A stretch of DNA of 64,000 nt. It comes from Carposina sasakii (lineage: Eukaryota; Arthropoda; Insecta; Lepidoptera; Carposinidae). This document shows positions 11,453-22,300 of the stretch, one piece after another. The stretch covers positions 6,572,001 to 6,636,000 of the forward strand of contig CP053167.1 of the NCBI GenBank assembly GCA_014607495.2. The letters run 5' to 3'. A program made the translations under genes and the position numbers. Below the pieces are notes generated by a model. That model had not been told where the DNA came from. It saw nothing but the letters and a program-made list of their open reading frames with translations, and searched no databases. The first letter of the stretch is position 1, and each line of letters opens with the position of its first letter.

Positions 11453-12068
11453 GGCCCTTCGCACATGGAGCTACTCAAATATGACGGAATTAATCAGTAA
11501 TTAGAATTACAAACTATTATAAACTGTATTTTCGCACACGACGCTACTCACATTGCAAGGTTTCCAGTCACCTCCTGTTATTTCTACTACCAAATAACAC
11601 ATGCGAAAACCTAGCAAGGGGACATATTGGAACACCATGCAGCATTAACCGTGGCAATGGAATCATATTTTGTAATAAAATAATTAAATATAGGTACTTA
11701 CCAGTCAAAATTAAATACTTTTTTCCAACTTCACTCCAAGCTCTTTCTGTTACAGTCCTTTCGTGATTAATCTGTCAGTTTATAATTATATAAACATGGA
11801 TACTCTTCCACTTTCTGCACAAATTTAATATTTAGGCTTGATCATTCATTTTTCCATCAAAACACAGTAAACTCGGTACCTAGTAGCTCGGCGACCGGCA
11901 CGACGCGTCCGCGCGCGATCAGTTACCACACGCGTTACTAACTGGTTAGTGACTAGTCGCGTCGTGTGCGAACCTGTATGGCAATGTATGGGCGTGACGC
12001 TCAAAAAACTCGTTAGTAACTTGAGTTTGTGATTAGTTCCTTTTGAGTAGCTCCATGTGCGGAGGGCC
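11453..12068. mobile_element. PIF/Harbinger-like MITE nested in the hAT element
   Basis: The left end GGCCCTTCGCACATGGAGCT is complementary to the right end AGCTCCATGTGCGGAGGGCC, and the repeat extends to CTACTCAAA. TTA flanks both sides (11450-11452, 12069-12071), the target size and sequence of PIF/Harbinger elements. The interior has further imperfect inverted blocks (CGCACACGACG on both arms) and no coding potential. Confidence 0.8.
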
Positions 12069-12327
12069 TTAGTGTGTGTTTTTGTACGCCGCACGCGGCA
12101 TCGTTTTGATTTGCGGCGGCATCCTTTTCATAGAGCCGGCACGTGGGCGAGGCGGCGCGGTAGAAAAGCAAGAAAAACGTACTTCATTTTATTTATTTCA
12201 TATACCTATTTAAAAAAAAAAATTTTTAATTCAGTCATTTCCATTGAGCTGTGCTTCGAGTCTAACTTATAATTGTTTTTACTATTTCTCGTTGTTTTCT
12301 AAAAACGTATCACGTGTACAATTTAAT

Positions 12328-14683
12328 ATGAGTGACGAAGATTCAAATTATTCTAGTCCGAGTAACGAGAGTTTGAGTCACAGATCTAAAAGACCCAAAA
12401 GCAAATTTGGGAGTTTTTCGAAATAATTCATGCATCCCAAACTGCCTTGTGTAATTGTGCCAACATAAAAAGATTGAATAAAAATGAAAACAGAAACACT
12501 TCAGGCTTAAGGAAACATCTAATATCTTTCCACAAAAAGGAATCAGAAATATTTCTTCCTGTTAAAAACCAAATTAAGTGGAGATATCACAAGCTTTTTT
12601 AGTAACCGCTGGAAGAAGTGGACAGGTAAAATATTTTTTTAACAGTTAAAAAGAATTTTAACTCCGCGTAGCTATTCATGCGATACTTTCAAAAACGCCA
12701 TTAACTTACTAAGTATTTTTGAGTTAGTGGTGTTTTCATCTAGGGGTGCAACATCTTAAGTATGTAATTATCGTCTAAATATTTTTATAAACACCCATAT
12801 TTTCATTTATCGGCCAGTAACAACTAAGTACTTTATTTGGTAAATTACAGTACAGTGCAACCTTAATATAACAAATATCAATTTAACGATTTTCCTCGAT
12901 TTAACAACCACAACCTCCTCCTCTTATACGCTCAACCTAGTATGTTTTAAATAAAACAACAAGAATTTTATTGTTTTGTTTCAGTCGGAAAACAGCAGTG
13001 ACAACATCACGACAGCTACAGTTGATTGGGTGGTGAAAAAATATCTTCCCTTTCATCTTTTTCGATGACGAAGCTACAACAAGTATATTTTCGACGTATT
13101 TGCCCTAATATGGTGTTTCCTAAAAGGTCTACACTTAGAAGGAAGTCAAAGAGCGATTTGAAGAGCTCCAATTGAATCTCAAGAACGACTTCAACATTAT
13201 CATGTAAAATGTCGTTTACCATTGATGGGTGGACGTCAATTGCTGGTAGGAGTTACTACGGGGTTACTATTCATTATATAGACAACGAATGGAAGTATCG
13301 ATCTGTAGTTCTTGATTTTATACCATCACGCGGTCGACATACTGGGAAAGATATTGCAACGATTTTCCATGAATGTTTATTGGAATATGGCATAATTGAT
13401 AAAATACAAGCTATCACGGTCGACAACGCAAGTGCAAATACCAAGTTTATGTTTGAACTGGGCAAACAGCTGCCGCCACACTTTGATTCAGACAATCAAC
13501 ATTTCCGGTGCTTTGCTCACATTTTAAACCTTGGTGTACAAGATTTATTAAAGACCTTAGCATTACCTGTGAGTCTGACACTAACGCCAGAATCATCGCA
13601 GTACGAAGACTATGCAGACGAAACTGAGGATGAGAAGATGAAGAATCTGCACCAAATATTGCTGACTCGCGTACATCGTAAACAAGTTACGCAGTATTTC
13701 CAGTAAATAAAAAGAAGTGAGATAGTGAAAAGAAGTTTCAGTCTGCTTGTGAGCAGCTGGCGTGCCATCAAATCTAAATGCCATTCTTGACTGTCAACGA
13801 GATGGAATTCCACACATGATAGATTGGATTTGGTTTAAAAGTGAGAGCGGGCATTGACATATTGTGCAGTTCTGTCACCGAATTGAATGATTTTCAAATC
13901 ACCGCTAATGCATAGGCAGGTACTCGAAAAATTACATCAATTTCTAATAAAACTTTAAACTTTTAAGTACAAAACTTGGTGGAGACAATATGTTACATTA
14001 CCGCTAGCCTAGTCATTGTATCAATCAAATCTCTTGCTAGATAAAATTGAATCCCTGGTAAAACAGTTAGATGAGAAACCTAATCGATCTGAAGTGGATG
14101 AAAGGCTCATTCTAGCTTTTCAAGCAGCTCGAGACAAAATGCTTAAACATTAAAAAAGAGCAACTGGATTTATTGTACTTCTTTAATTTTAGACCCAAGG
14201 CATAAGGCTCAGACTTTTGACCTGACAATGTGGGGGAAGCAACTTAAAACAGAAAGTCTGCGCAAGTTCAATGAACTTTATGAAGAGATATAAAGTCTAC
14301 ACTCACTGAACAAATCTCTGGAATTACCAGAAAAAGAAAATACAAGTATGTGAGAGATGAAGACGTAATAGACTTTGATAACTCTATTAATGTCCCTCAA
14401 CGTCATCTGGATCTTGTCTTCAAGCTTATGATAGACGAGTTGGAGGAGTACCTGAGAAAACCAAGAACTGCCGCTCAGAAGACATTTTAGATTGGTGGAG
14501 GACGCATGAGACAGAGTATCCGATTTTATCAAAATGGCCCTTGATTTTCTCTCAATACCTGCAACTTCAGTACCTGCTGAGAGGTATTTTCTAAAGCATC
14601 ATTAGCCTTAGAAAACATAGAAATAGGTTAAGTGATGAGTCAGCCAGATGGTTACTTTGTATTATTCTTGGTCAAAAGAATTG
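12328..14683 (+). pseudogene. hAT transposase, multiply frameshifted, one intron
   Basis: The gene would encode the transposase that cuts and rejoins the hAT ends. The first exon starts at the ATG at 12328. After a frameshift near 12400 it shows a BED-type zinc finger (WEFFEIIHAS..., then LRKHLISFH). A likely intron runs from 12626 (CAG/GTAAAA) to 12984 (TTTCAG). The largest intact piece, 13209-13706 (165 residues), has the RNase H-like fold motifs FTIDGWTS, ITVDNASAN (two of the DDE acids by family position) and FRCFAHILNLGV. Next come a TRWNSTHD block near 13795 and a C-terminal dimerisation region (about 14485-14670) with DWWRTHETEYPIL, a PAERYF motif and NRLSDES. Stops and shifts separate these pieces, so no functional protein is expected. 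Confidence 0.85.
12626..12984 (+). other. Predicted intron of the hAT transposase
   Basis: The donor GTAAAA follows TGGACAG, and a T-rich tract ends in TTTGTTTCAG. The coding similarity resumes directly after it. Inferred from signals only. Confidence 0.5.
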
Positions 14684-15111
14684 ATATAAAGTATCATAAC
14701 CTAATGATAAAAGCTGTTGATTTGTTGTTGTTTTTTATTTTTTATCAATAAATGATAATCGTAAAACTCTTTTATTAAATTTCTTATAAGTTGAGGGTTC
14801 AATCTCTTTCTAGACAGATAAGTATTGTTCTTTTAAAATACAGTCAAGTTATTGTATTAATTTGTTTTTTTACATGTTTTAGCAATGTAAGCTTATAAAT
14901 CATAAATGTTTATTAAGAAACAGTTACTTCCCATGAAAACGACATATAGGTCAGTTGATTTTTCGAATTTCTTATCAAATCTTCAGTTATTTATTAATCT
15001 GCTGATCTTTACTAATGGCTATGTTAATTCAAGCTCACAATGTCAATTCTAATACTTTTTCTAAGATTTAAAGTAAAACTTTAATAAATAGTATAGACTA
15101 ATAGGTAATTG

Positions 15112-15240
15112 CAAGACTTGCAAGACTCTTGCTGCAAACCAAGACCAAGACCAAGACTGGAGCGCAAGACCAAGACCAAGACCAAGACCAGGTGTATTGG
15201 CGCAAGACCAAACCAAACTGGCTAAGTCTCGTCTTGTTCT
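15112..15240. repeat. Right subterminal CAAGAC array of the hAT element
   Basis: At least ten CAAGAC units occur, mostly in one orientation, separated by short spacers such as TGGAGCG. It mirrors the left array at 10140-10300. Confidence 0.75.
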
Positions 15241-15345
15241 TGCAATTTGGGCAACACTAGAGCTAATAAGATACTTTTGTTAAGATTTTTAATTTTAGTA
15301 CAGCTATATAAGTACTCGTAGGTTCTAGTACCAATAGTTTTATAA

Positions 15346-15412
15346 CTAGCTGTTGGCCGCGATTTCGTCTTCGTGGACTACAGAATGTAGTTTTTTCCGT
15401 ACTCTCAAATGT
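15346..15412 (-). mobile_element. Helitron-like 3' end fragment
   Basis: On the minus strand it reads ...CACGAAGACGAAATCGCGGC, then CAACAGCTAG, parallel to the terminus at 11203. Only the terminal part is visible. Confidence 0.5.
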
Positions 15413-15490
15413 ATATAATTAATAGATATAATTAAGTATTCATTAATTCATGAAATGATGAATACATAAATATTTGATGGAGTCATTAAA

Positions 15491-15913
15491 GCATCATCAT
15501 TTACAGCCCTGGGAAGTCCACTGTTGGACATAGGCCTCCCCCAACAACCTCCACTCCGACCGGTCGGAAGCAGCCTGCGTCCAACCGACGCCCGCGACCT
15601 TGGCCAGGTCATCCGTCCACCTCGCGGGTGGCCTTCCCACGCTGCGCTTGCCGATACGTGGTATCCACTCTAGAACTTTCCGAGTCCATCGGCCATCAGT
15701 TCTTCGAGCTATGTGCCCTGCCCATTGCCACTTCAGCTTGCTGGACCGTTCAGCTATGTCGGTGATCTTTGTACGTCTGCGGATCTCCTCATTTCTGATT
15801 CGATCACGCAGAGAGATCCCAAGCATAGCTCTCTCCATCGCTCGCTGTGCGATCCTGAGCTTTTTTATGAGACACATAGTTAGAGACCACGTCTCGGCAC
15901 CGTAGGTCATCAT
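15491..15913 (-). pseudogene. 5'-truncated RTE-clade LINE, reverse transcriptase C-terminus
   Basis: The open frame at 15497-15970 (157 residues) carries the well-known C-terminal part of lepidopteran RTE reverse transcriptases: MTYGAETWSLT, ERAMLGISLRDRIRNEEI, KLKWQWAGHIARRTDG, GRPPARWTDDL and a final GEAYVQQWT. About 18 residues at its N-terminus (before MTYG, upstream of about 15913) do not fit the family and look like flanking DNA read in frame. The endonuclease and the catalytic YxDD palm are missing. The short 3' tail has CATCATCAT on the plus strand. This is a retrotransposition remnant. The overlapping plus-strand frame at 15600-15905 is its antisense shadow. Confidence 0.85.
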
Positions 15914-16049
15914 TAAAGCATAAAGGTAGTAAACAGTCAAATAAATAGATAAACTTATTTTCGAATTCACCTATAATATGAGCGTTTAAAAAAAACACTA
16001 TATTCACTACCCTCAACTTTTTGTGTTAGAGGCTAAAAATCCATCAATC

Positions 16050-16145
16050 CGGACTTCCGTAGTAGGTCCATGGTTATAAGGACACTTGCGAAGCGTGGAC
16101 GTTCAAGAGTAGACTGCCTTTGCCCAACAGTGGACAACACTACAG
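16050..16145 (-). repeat. Possible RTE-like 3' end
   Basis: The minus strand has CCACTGTTGGGCAAAGGC, a motif similar to LINE 3' ends in this window, with no readable protein. Weak. Confidence 0.3.
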
Positions 16146-16149
16146 GTTA

Positions 16150-17240
16150 AATAACTATATCTAAACAAATAGCAAAACAAGAAACAACAGTAGCAAATAG
16201 TACAGGAGCCAAAAAAGTATTGGCAACTTTTTTCCAACGATTACCGATTGAAGGCCGCCTCCCGATAAGAATCTCCCGGCGATTTTCATAAACAATAGCC
16301 TTTTTAATTTCGCAATAAAGCCAAAAAGGTAGGGCTATTGATAATACAAAAAAGTGCAACAATAAATTACGGGGCGCGGTAATAAAACGCGATTAGCTGC
16401 AGGCGACTGCACCAGCTACCAGTGCGGGAGTAAAACAACTAAATAATATCAGGTTGTTCGCGCTGTACTTACTTTGGTAATATTTGTGCTGGTTTGTATA
16501 TGTAGAACTTAATGTTTTGTGGACCAAATAAAATTTGATTTTTTGGCCTTTAGCAGAATGTTACTACGTTCAATTAAGTCGTTGAAATTAGCAAATGCCA
16601 TTAATAAATAAATATAATTGATATGATTGTACTTCTAAAAATCTCTATCAAACCAAAAATACCTATGATAATGCGTTTCTCTAGTGTAATATAAATTAAA
16701 ACAAATGAGGTAATATTTTTTTTCTTCAATAGAAAATTAAAATTGAATTAATAATTATGCCTATAAATAGACCAAGACTTTCTTCCTCCTGCCCTACATG
16801 GCAGATAAAAATAATACGCTTAATATCAAAGAAGTGCCCGTTAATGCATTCGCAGCCTTAAGGCTCGAGCCGACATTGTCTGCTGGAATGCGAGCTCAAA
16901 ATACTTGTTTAAAAAGAGAACATGTTCCTTTTTCAAATTTAAATTTTTCATATTCGCCGAATTAGTTGCGCTGGCGCACTGGAATTACTTGTTATTAATT
17001 GCTTAATTCACCGAGAATGGTAAATAAATTGAAACTTTTACTTACATTTACCTAACTTTTAATTTGAAAAATATGTAGGTAACCTTTGCCAAGAGCGCAA
17101 AATATAAACTACCTCACGAGTGAGGGTTTTAAAAATATAAGTCTATCTACTAAAACAGTAATGAAATGATTAAAATAAAATTTGTTCTGAAGTAGATTTT
17201 AATATTAACACCACTATTATATATATCACATCACATCAGA
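16150..17240. other. Unassigned AT-rich DNA
   Basis: No gene or repeat partner recognised. The minus-strand frame at 16147-16362 has a hydrophobic N-terminus but no family likeness. Confidence 0.5.
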
Positions 17241-17242
17241 CT

Positions 17243-17485
17243 ATTGCAGTTTTCTATTAGACGTAGGCCTCCTCCCGGGCACGCCATAAGGCTATAGGGG
17301 GGTTTTTGCCCGTAGTCACCACGCTGGGCAGGCGGCTGGGTGACTGCAGTGTGGTTTCAGGACTATGTTGTCAGTACGGAAGCCGCTGCTGCCCACCTCT
17401 CGCAAACCTTTAATCGCCTCTTACAATACCTGCAGGCAGACATGGAGTGATATTCGACTCTCGGACTCAACCGACAAGAAGAAAA
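17243..17485 (-). mobile_element. SINE-C copy, diverged
   Basis: Same layout as the copies at 30359 and 30757: the LINE-derived tail (plus strand: TAGACGTAGGCCTCC) followed by CACGCTGGGCAGGCGG and GCTGCTGCCCACCT. Many substitutions make it an old copy. Confidence 0.7.
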
Positions 17486-17522
17486 CCAAGAAAAAACAAG
17501 AAAAATTCACTTCTTTTACTTT

Positions 17523-17625
17523 GTTGGAAAAAATCTCTTGAAGAGATAAGCACGCCATTGTACATTTCTCCATATACTGATTACATGTCATATTAAATTT
17601 GTGTGCAATAAAGAAAAAAAATAAA
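17523..17625 (+). repeat. Repeat E copy (retroposon 3' end)
   Basis: AAATCTCTTGAAGAGATAAG, then a region ending in GTGTGCAATAAAG. Relatives are at 24776, 50850 and, on the minus strand, 45845. The shared AATAAA-containing end suggests the 3' end of a retroposon. Confidence 0.55.
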
Positions 17626-17689
17626 ATCTACGCAAAACTGCGCAAAAATCTGCGCAGAAAGTCACGAACCTCCAAAGTTCCAAAGTGTT

Positions 17690-17805
17690 CCCACAGCCCG
17701 CAATTAGCTCGGCGACACACCGGGCGCGATTAGTCGCCGGTAACGAGCGACAATGCGGGGCGGGTCGCGGGACCCCCGCCGCTCGCATTTGTTTACAGGC
17801 GGGAT
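17690..17805. other. Local GC/CpG-rich island
   Basis: About 110 bases are strikingly CpG-rich (CGCGATTAGTCGCCGG, GCGGGGCGGGTCGCGGG) within AT-rich surroundings. It could be an unmethylated promoter patch or an unrecognised repeat. No TATA box, ORF or splice site clarifies it. Confidence 0.4.
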
Positions 17806-18661
17806 GGGTAGCAGGAGATCTCCTTATAGTGTTATATTAAAATTTACTTTAGTAATTGAGGGATGGTGGTTTTGGATAGAGTATTGCTGGAATTAAAAGA
17901 GTAGACAGCGTAGAGGTCCGGTATAGGGGTGTCAATGGCTAATTTCATTAGCAAGATACGATAAAGAACTATGTATGTACCTATATATCCTAAAATCCCT
18001 GAACATAGATATGCGCAACTGATTGTTACTACACATAAAACCAAAGTTCTGAAAAATTAACAACCTAACATAAAAAATGCATTATTTTAACTACCATATA
18101 ATTATATTTACACCCAATGAACTCATACCTGGGGAGGCCTATTTTCAGCAGTAAACTTCTCACGACTGAAAACGACAAGCATTTAAATCAATTCCAATTG
18201 CTCTCACTGTGCTCCCAGCCCACGTTTCACAATACATCGAACTAACTAAGCAACAAACTATCGGTTATCCATAACGCTTATTGTGCGCGCCCTGACAAAT
18301 GCGCTTGCGCACCTATCGTTAATATAAACTAGCGCGCTGCCACGGTGTATTTGTCTTGGGTTATATTGTTTTATTTGAAGAGTGGAGCATGTTGGAGCTT
18401 AAGAGGTAACAAATTTATCAATTGCTATACTTATAGTAGATATATAGATATAGTTATGTAGAGAGGTAGATGGGCATTATCATGTTACGCTTGTGAAGAT
18501 AGACAGAAAATATAATTCACATACAGCCAATTTCAATAACCGATCTAGAGAGATTTTTTGCATATTTAACGTGAAATATTCAATTGTTTTCATAATTTTT
18601 TTTTATTTGGAATACCAAAATCCAAAATTCTCTATAATTACTAGTAATGGCAAAATACCTA
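17806..18661. other. Unassigned AT-rich DNA
   Basis: Nothing recognised beyond AT-rich sequence. The open frame at 18493-18783 runs into MITE-C and is incidental. Confidence 0.5.
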
Positions 18662-18663
18662 TA

Positions 18664-19136
18664 CAGGGTGTGTGTGATAACCAGGCAAATACTGAAATAC
18701 TGCAAAGTACCATTAATATGAATTATCCGACAGTTATTACTCGCAGGAAATGCATTTTATATTTGATTATCCGCAATGTTTAATTTGCGCGCTAGTTGCA
18801 TCGGCCGATCCTGTGACCAATTAAATGGGTTTATTGGTTATTGTATGATATTGCTGTTTTTTGGATCACTTGTGACTATGCATTGGGTTTGATCAGTTAA
18901 TTGAACTTTTATGAGCGCAACTTTTTTTTTTTCAAAATCATCTAAAGGTTAGAATTTTGTTTTTAGGTCGCTATCTAAGGCCTACTTCAACGAACTACAC
19001 AATTTTTTTCCTGAAAAAATAAAAAAGTTTGGAAAATTTAGGTATTATCCTGTAGAAATTTTCAATGGTTTTCGCCTCAGAATCATGGTCTGAAATCGCC
19101 ATATCAATATTTGCCTGGCTGTCACTTGCCACCATG
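18664..19136 (+). mobile_element. MITE-C, complete
   Basis: It starts CAGGGTGTGTGTGATAACCA and ends with the imperfect complement (GGCTGTCACTTGCCACCATG), flanked by TA. The 473-base length matches 36481-36954 (474). Internal landmarks are TGCTGTTTTTTGGATCA and CCTCAGAATCATGGTCTGAA. It is Tc1/mariner-like by its TA targets and non-coding. Confidence 0.85.
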
Positions 19137-19254
19137 TATAGGCATACTTGCTATTCTCTAAAAGAAAAAAAAATCGTCATCAATGTATGATTTTTTTTTT
19201 AACTCTGGCTGTAGAATCTTATTTATGGTCATGTAGTTCTGGCTACCTATGTAT

Positions 19255-20197
19255 AGGTATGTATATAAAATATGTAGGTATATAAAACTCTTCCGTTACT
19301 GACTGACTGACAGAGTGACAAGCATACGCACTGCCATAACTACTGGGAAGCTACTGGGCATAGGAAGGTATTTCGGTTTCGTACTTTGACGAGTATCGGG
19401 GAGTAGGGACCACTAAGAAAGTATTTCCCGAAATACTTACAAGCACGGGAAACACGGGAACAACAAACGTAAAGCGAAATAAGTAGGAAAAAAATCCCAC
19501 AACAAATAACAAGCAAACAAATCTGTAAGTTATTGATTAACTAGGGTCCAACAAATTCCAATAAAACCTCTTCCAATAACAAAGACAATCCAAACGAACA
19601 GAGAATAAATAAATACGTAAATATTCTTTTTTCAAATCAGATTTCAAGAAAAGAACATCATGACTTCTGGAGCCAGTTTCTTTTTTTTTTTCGCGTAACA
19701 ATGAATTTGCCAAGACTCGCGTGATTACAATAACAATCGGGTTATAACTTCATACTGGAGTAGCCCACCGGCTTGCCAATAAGGCTGATGGCAGACGCGC
19801 TACTTCTTATGTAGCTTGGCTGATTTGGAGTCAGAAAAAACTTTTGGATTTTTGGACCTTGTTGGTGTTTCCCCATACACAAAGTAGGATGTCTTTTCTC
19901 TACATAACTATATCGTTGCGTTGCATAGTCTTGAATTTTTTGTAGTTGTAGTACATACTACATTTTATATAGGTTGGCTAAGTTAATTAAATCTTTAACA
20001 GAAATATTTGGTAGTTTTTATCTGTTTGGTAGAGCTTCTACATAAGCACGTAGGTAATGTCTACAATAGTCTACCTAGATAGATATCGTTGCGATATGGT
20101 GTCACTCTAGTATAATCTGAAATTCCACAGGAACGGGAAATACTCGTATCGGGAATTATAAATTGTAAACGGACGAAGTCGTGGGCGGTCGCTACTT
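19255..20197 (+). mobile_element. Helitron-like element, diverged
   Basis: The left part (CTTCCGTTACTGACTGACTG, then ACCACTAAGAAAGTATTTCC) and the right end (GGACGAAGTCGTGGGCGGTC followed by GCTAC) resemble the interior and 3' terminus of lepidopteran non-autonomous Helitrons. The terminal CTAG has mutated. Whether the middle belongs to the same element is uncertain. Confidence 0.45.
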
Positions 20198-20990
20198 AGA
20201 TTCGCAACCTAGAGAAACTCGCATCCTAAGTCTGCAGAAGCCCTGCGCGAACAATGAAAAACAAACAGACAAAAACAAGTTGGCGCAAAACAATAAGGGA
20301 CTGGATTCTTGACGTTTTTATCATTTTGAACCGAGAACAAAGCTGAGGCTTCCTGTTGATGCAGCATCACCATTCTGGTGAGGTGACTTGGAGACATACA
20401 GCCAGGACGTTAGCTGAGCATAGAAAAAGAAAAGTTAATCGGTTAAGGGATATAATCGAAGTTTTCAAGGTTTTCTTTCCAATCAAAGTAAAGGCTGTAT
20501 GATTTTACTGTCTTTGCTTTGACGAGATGAATGTTAAATTTCACTATGTCAGATTCTATTCAAATTTAGAAAATATACAAGTTCGCGCCGTTTTACAAAT
20601 TTATCGAATTTATGGGGATATTTATTCTAATTTCGAAATTTTCACCTTGCGCAAGTTGCGTCGTTTTTTGAATGGCGTCTATAATCGACATAAAATTCGC
20701 GATAATACAACTTTGAAAACACCTTCAAAGCAAAAATTGTATGTGAGTGAGGGAGATTGTAAGCAGTTTTCTGTGCTTATATGTATTTGTTAAGTACAGC
20801 AAAATCACCAATAAGGCTGCCGAGCCGACAATAGTTTGATATAAGGTATGTCAATAATAATTATATTAATATAAAAATGTTATCAAATTAACAATTTTAT
20901 TATTACATTTTGTTGTAAAAGAAAATTAGAAAATAACAACTGTCTGTTTTTGTTCACAATTTTGATTTGACCGCCTCTAGCATTACCTAT
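20198..20990. other. Unassigned DNA
   Basis: It includes an 88-residue plus-strand frame (20527-20793) rich in Tyr, Arg and Lys with no recognisable domain. No partner elsewhere in the window. Confidence 0.45.
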
Positions 20991-20992
20991 CT

Positions 20993-21095
20993 CAAGGATA
21001 AAGTTGATGCCGTCTCTATCTTGATCAAGGTTTAGAAAAAGACAACATCAACTTTATCCTAAGCTATCTGGAAATAGAAAAATCGCCCCTTAGTA
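20993..21095. repeat. Short repeat containing a hairpin
   Basis: AGGATAAAGTTGATG and CATCAACTTTATCCT pair around a 36-base loop holding TCTCTATCTTGATCAAGG. The loop and downstream sequence are partly conserved at 58665-58756 and weakly, inverted, near 61036. Confidence 0.5.
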
Positions 21096-21188
21096 GAAAT
21101 ATGCAGAAATATTTCTACCAAACTACATATTTCTGCTACGTATTCAGACCATATTGCCAAGCATTTAGTTCACTGATATATTGTTAAA

Positions 21189-21533
21189 GCGGTGATAGCC
21201 CAGTGGTTAAGACGTGCACCTTCCAAGCGGGAGGCGTAAGTTCGATCCCTGTCACGGGTCTGTACCAATGAATTTATTTCATGTACAGATTTTAATGTTG
21301 TAAAATTATCACTTAGCTCGTAGATCGGAAAGCATGTAAAACCGTTGGTCCTGCGCCTGACCTCACTCCGGTCGTGTCGGCTTTCCGTCCCATCGGACTA
21401 TGAGAGTGAGGGAATAGAGAGTGCATCTGTGTTTGCGCACACACTTGTGTACTATAATATCTCCTGCGTACCTGGCCAATCTCCGTAGAGATTGGTCGCC
21501 TTGACCGAAATACGGTCGGAGATCATCATCATA
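21189..21533 (+). mobile_element. SINE-D, full-length tRNA-derived
   Basis: The head has GATAGCCCAGTGGTTAAGAC (A-box) and GTTCGATCCCTGTCACGGG (B-box), about 70 bases apart overall as in a tRNA. About 270 bases of body follow, with GTCGTGTCGGCTTTCCGTCC, ATGCACTCT-type sequence and a final CGGTCGGAGATCATCATCAT. The copies at 49374-49718 (full) and 42266-42455 (truncated, minus) share it. Confidence 0.9.
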
Positions 21534-21598
21534 TTGTTATTATTGGATGGAACATTTTCAGCCATACATTCAGCCAAAGTTGGCCACTTTAAAGCTAA

Positions 21599-21720
21599 AC
21601 CGTCATACACTTAAACTTTAAATTATTAAGGTCTGGTCCATTTCCATTCTTAAGATAAATAGCTGAGACAGAAAAGGACAGGAAGGACTAATTTTTAGTT
21701 TAGGTTTAAGTGTGACGGTC
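21599..21720. mobile_element. MITE-F, short inverted-repeat element
   Basis: CCGTCATACACTTAAAC at one end is complementary to GTTTAAGTGTGACGG at the other. The interior has AGATAAATAGCTGAGACAGA, matching in reverse the sequence at 60783-60900. About 120 bases, non-coding. Superfamily not determined. Confidence 0.65.
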
Positions 21721-22034
21721 AGACTTGACCATATTGGTAACCATAACGCTCAGTATTAATCTTCGAGTTTTTAATCTAGTTATTAATTGATGCGCTATCA
21801 TTATCACCGTATCCTTTCACCCCGTATGTCCCGACTGGCCCCGGTCAGTACATTAACTTACAATAGAGGTGCACGCTCTATTCATCGGCACAACGATCGC
21901 CTGACGATTGCGTGACGGTTTTACGAATAAGGGACGATAGGCGAGATGATTCTCTTAGTACTGATGAAATGTCTCCCAGATTTAGGAGACTATAGACTAT
22001 TCGCCGGCTTCTCGAAGGCCAATCAATGCTGATT

Positions 22035-22085
22035 TAACTATCATGCGAGAGGTCGTGAGTTCAAATCTCACTGGGGTGAATTTAT
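22035..22085 (+). mobile_element. SINE-A 3' fragment
   Basis: GGTCGTGAGTTCAAATCTCA followed by CTGGGGTGAATTT is the B-box end of SINE-A. The A-box part is missing. Confidence 0.6.
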
Positions 22086-22129
22086 TTTTATTTTCTTATT
22101 AATATTTGATATATTGATGCCCATGCAGA

Positions 22130-22300
22130 GCTTTACTAGCTTTATCAGCTGCATCTCCTTCCGTGCAAGTCGTTGATCGAGTAAGGAACTCGGGTAGGCG
22201 CAACTTACTACTGATTTAACATCTGTCCCTTCTATTCTAGACGTGGCTGTGGGAACTCCTTTATGATCCCGCAGTTCCGGCAGTAGATAGTTAAATGAGA
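22130..22300 (-). repeat. Dispersed repeat R1 copy
   Basis: ATCAGCTGCATCTCCTTCCG, TAAGGAACTCGGG and the final GATCCCGCAGTTCCGGC match R1 in the orientation of 1187-1405. Confidence 0.6.

Larger units (their letters stand above)
10126..15259 (+). mobile_element. hAT-superfamily DNA transposon, decayed, about 5.1 kb
   Basis: The left end reads TAGTGTTGCCCAAAATT and the right end is its complement, AATTTGGGCAACACTA. The 8-bp sequence GAGCTAAT sits at both edges (10119-10126 and 15260-15267), matching hAT's 8-bp target duplication. On the left its last T is shared with the first base of the end, or one base was lost. Both subterminal regions carry many CAAGAC hexamers (about 10140-10300 and 15112-15240). 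A broken hAT transposase lies inside in plus orientation. A Helitron fragment (11203-11348) and a TTA-duplicating MITE (11453-12068) lie within the left half, so it is a mosaic and certainly not mobile by itself. Confidence 0.85.

Noticed and set aside
15600..15905. 101-residue plus-strand protein
   Set aside because: It is the antisense of the RTE reverse transcriptase remnant, which shows clear family motifs on the minus strand.
21189..21260. tRNA gene
   Set aside because: A- and B-boxes are present, but the same head recurs at 49374 with a long shared body and CATCAT tail. It is a tRNA-derived SINE.
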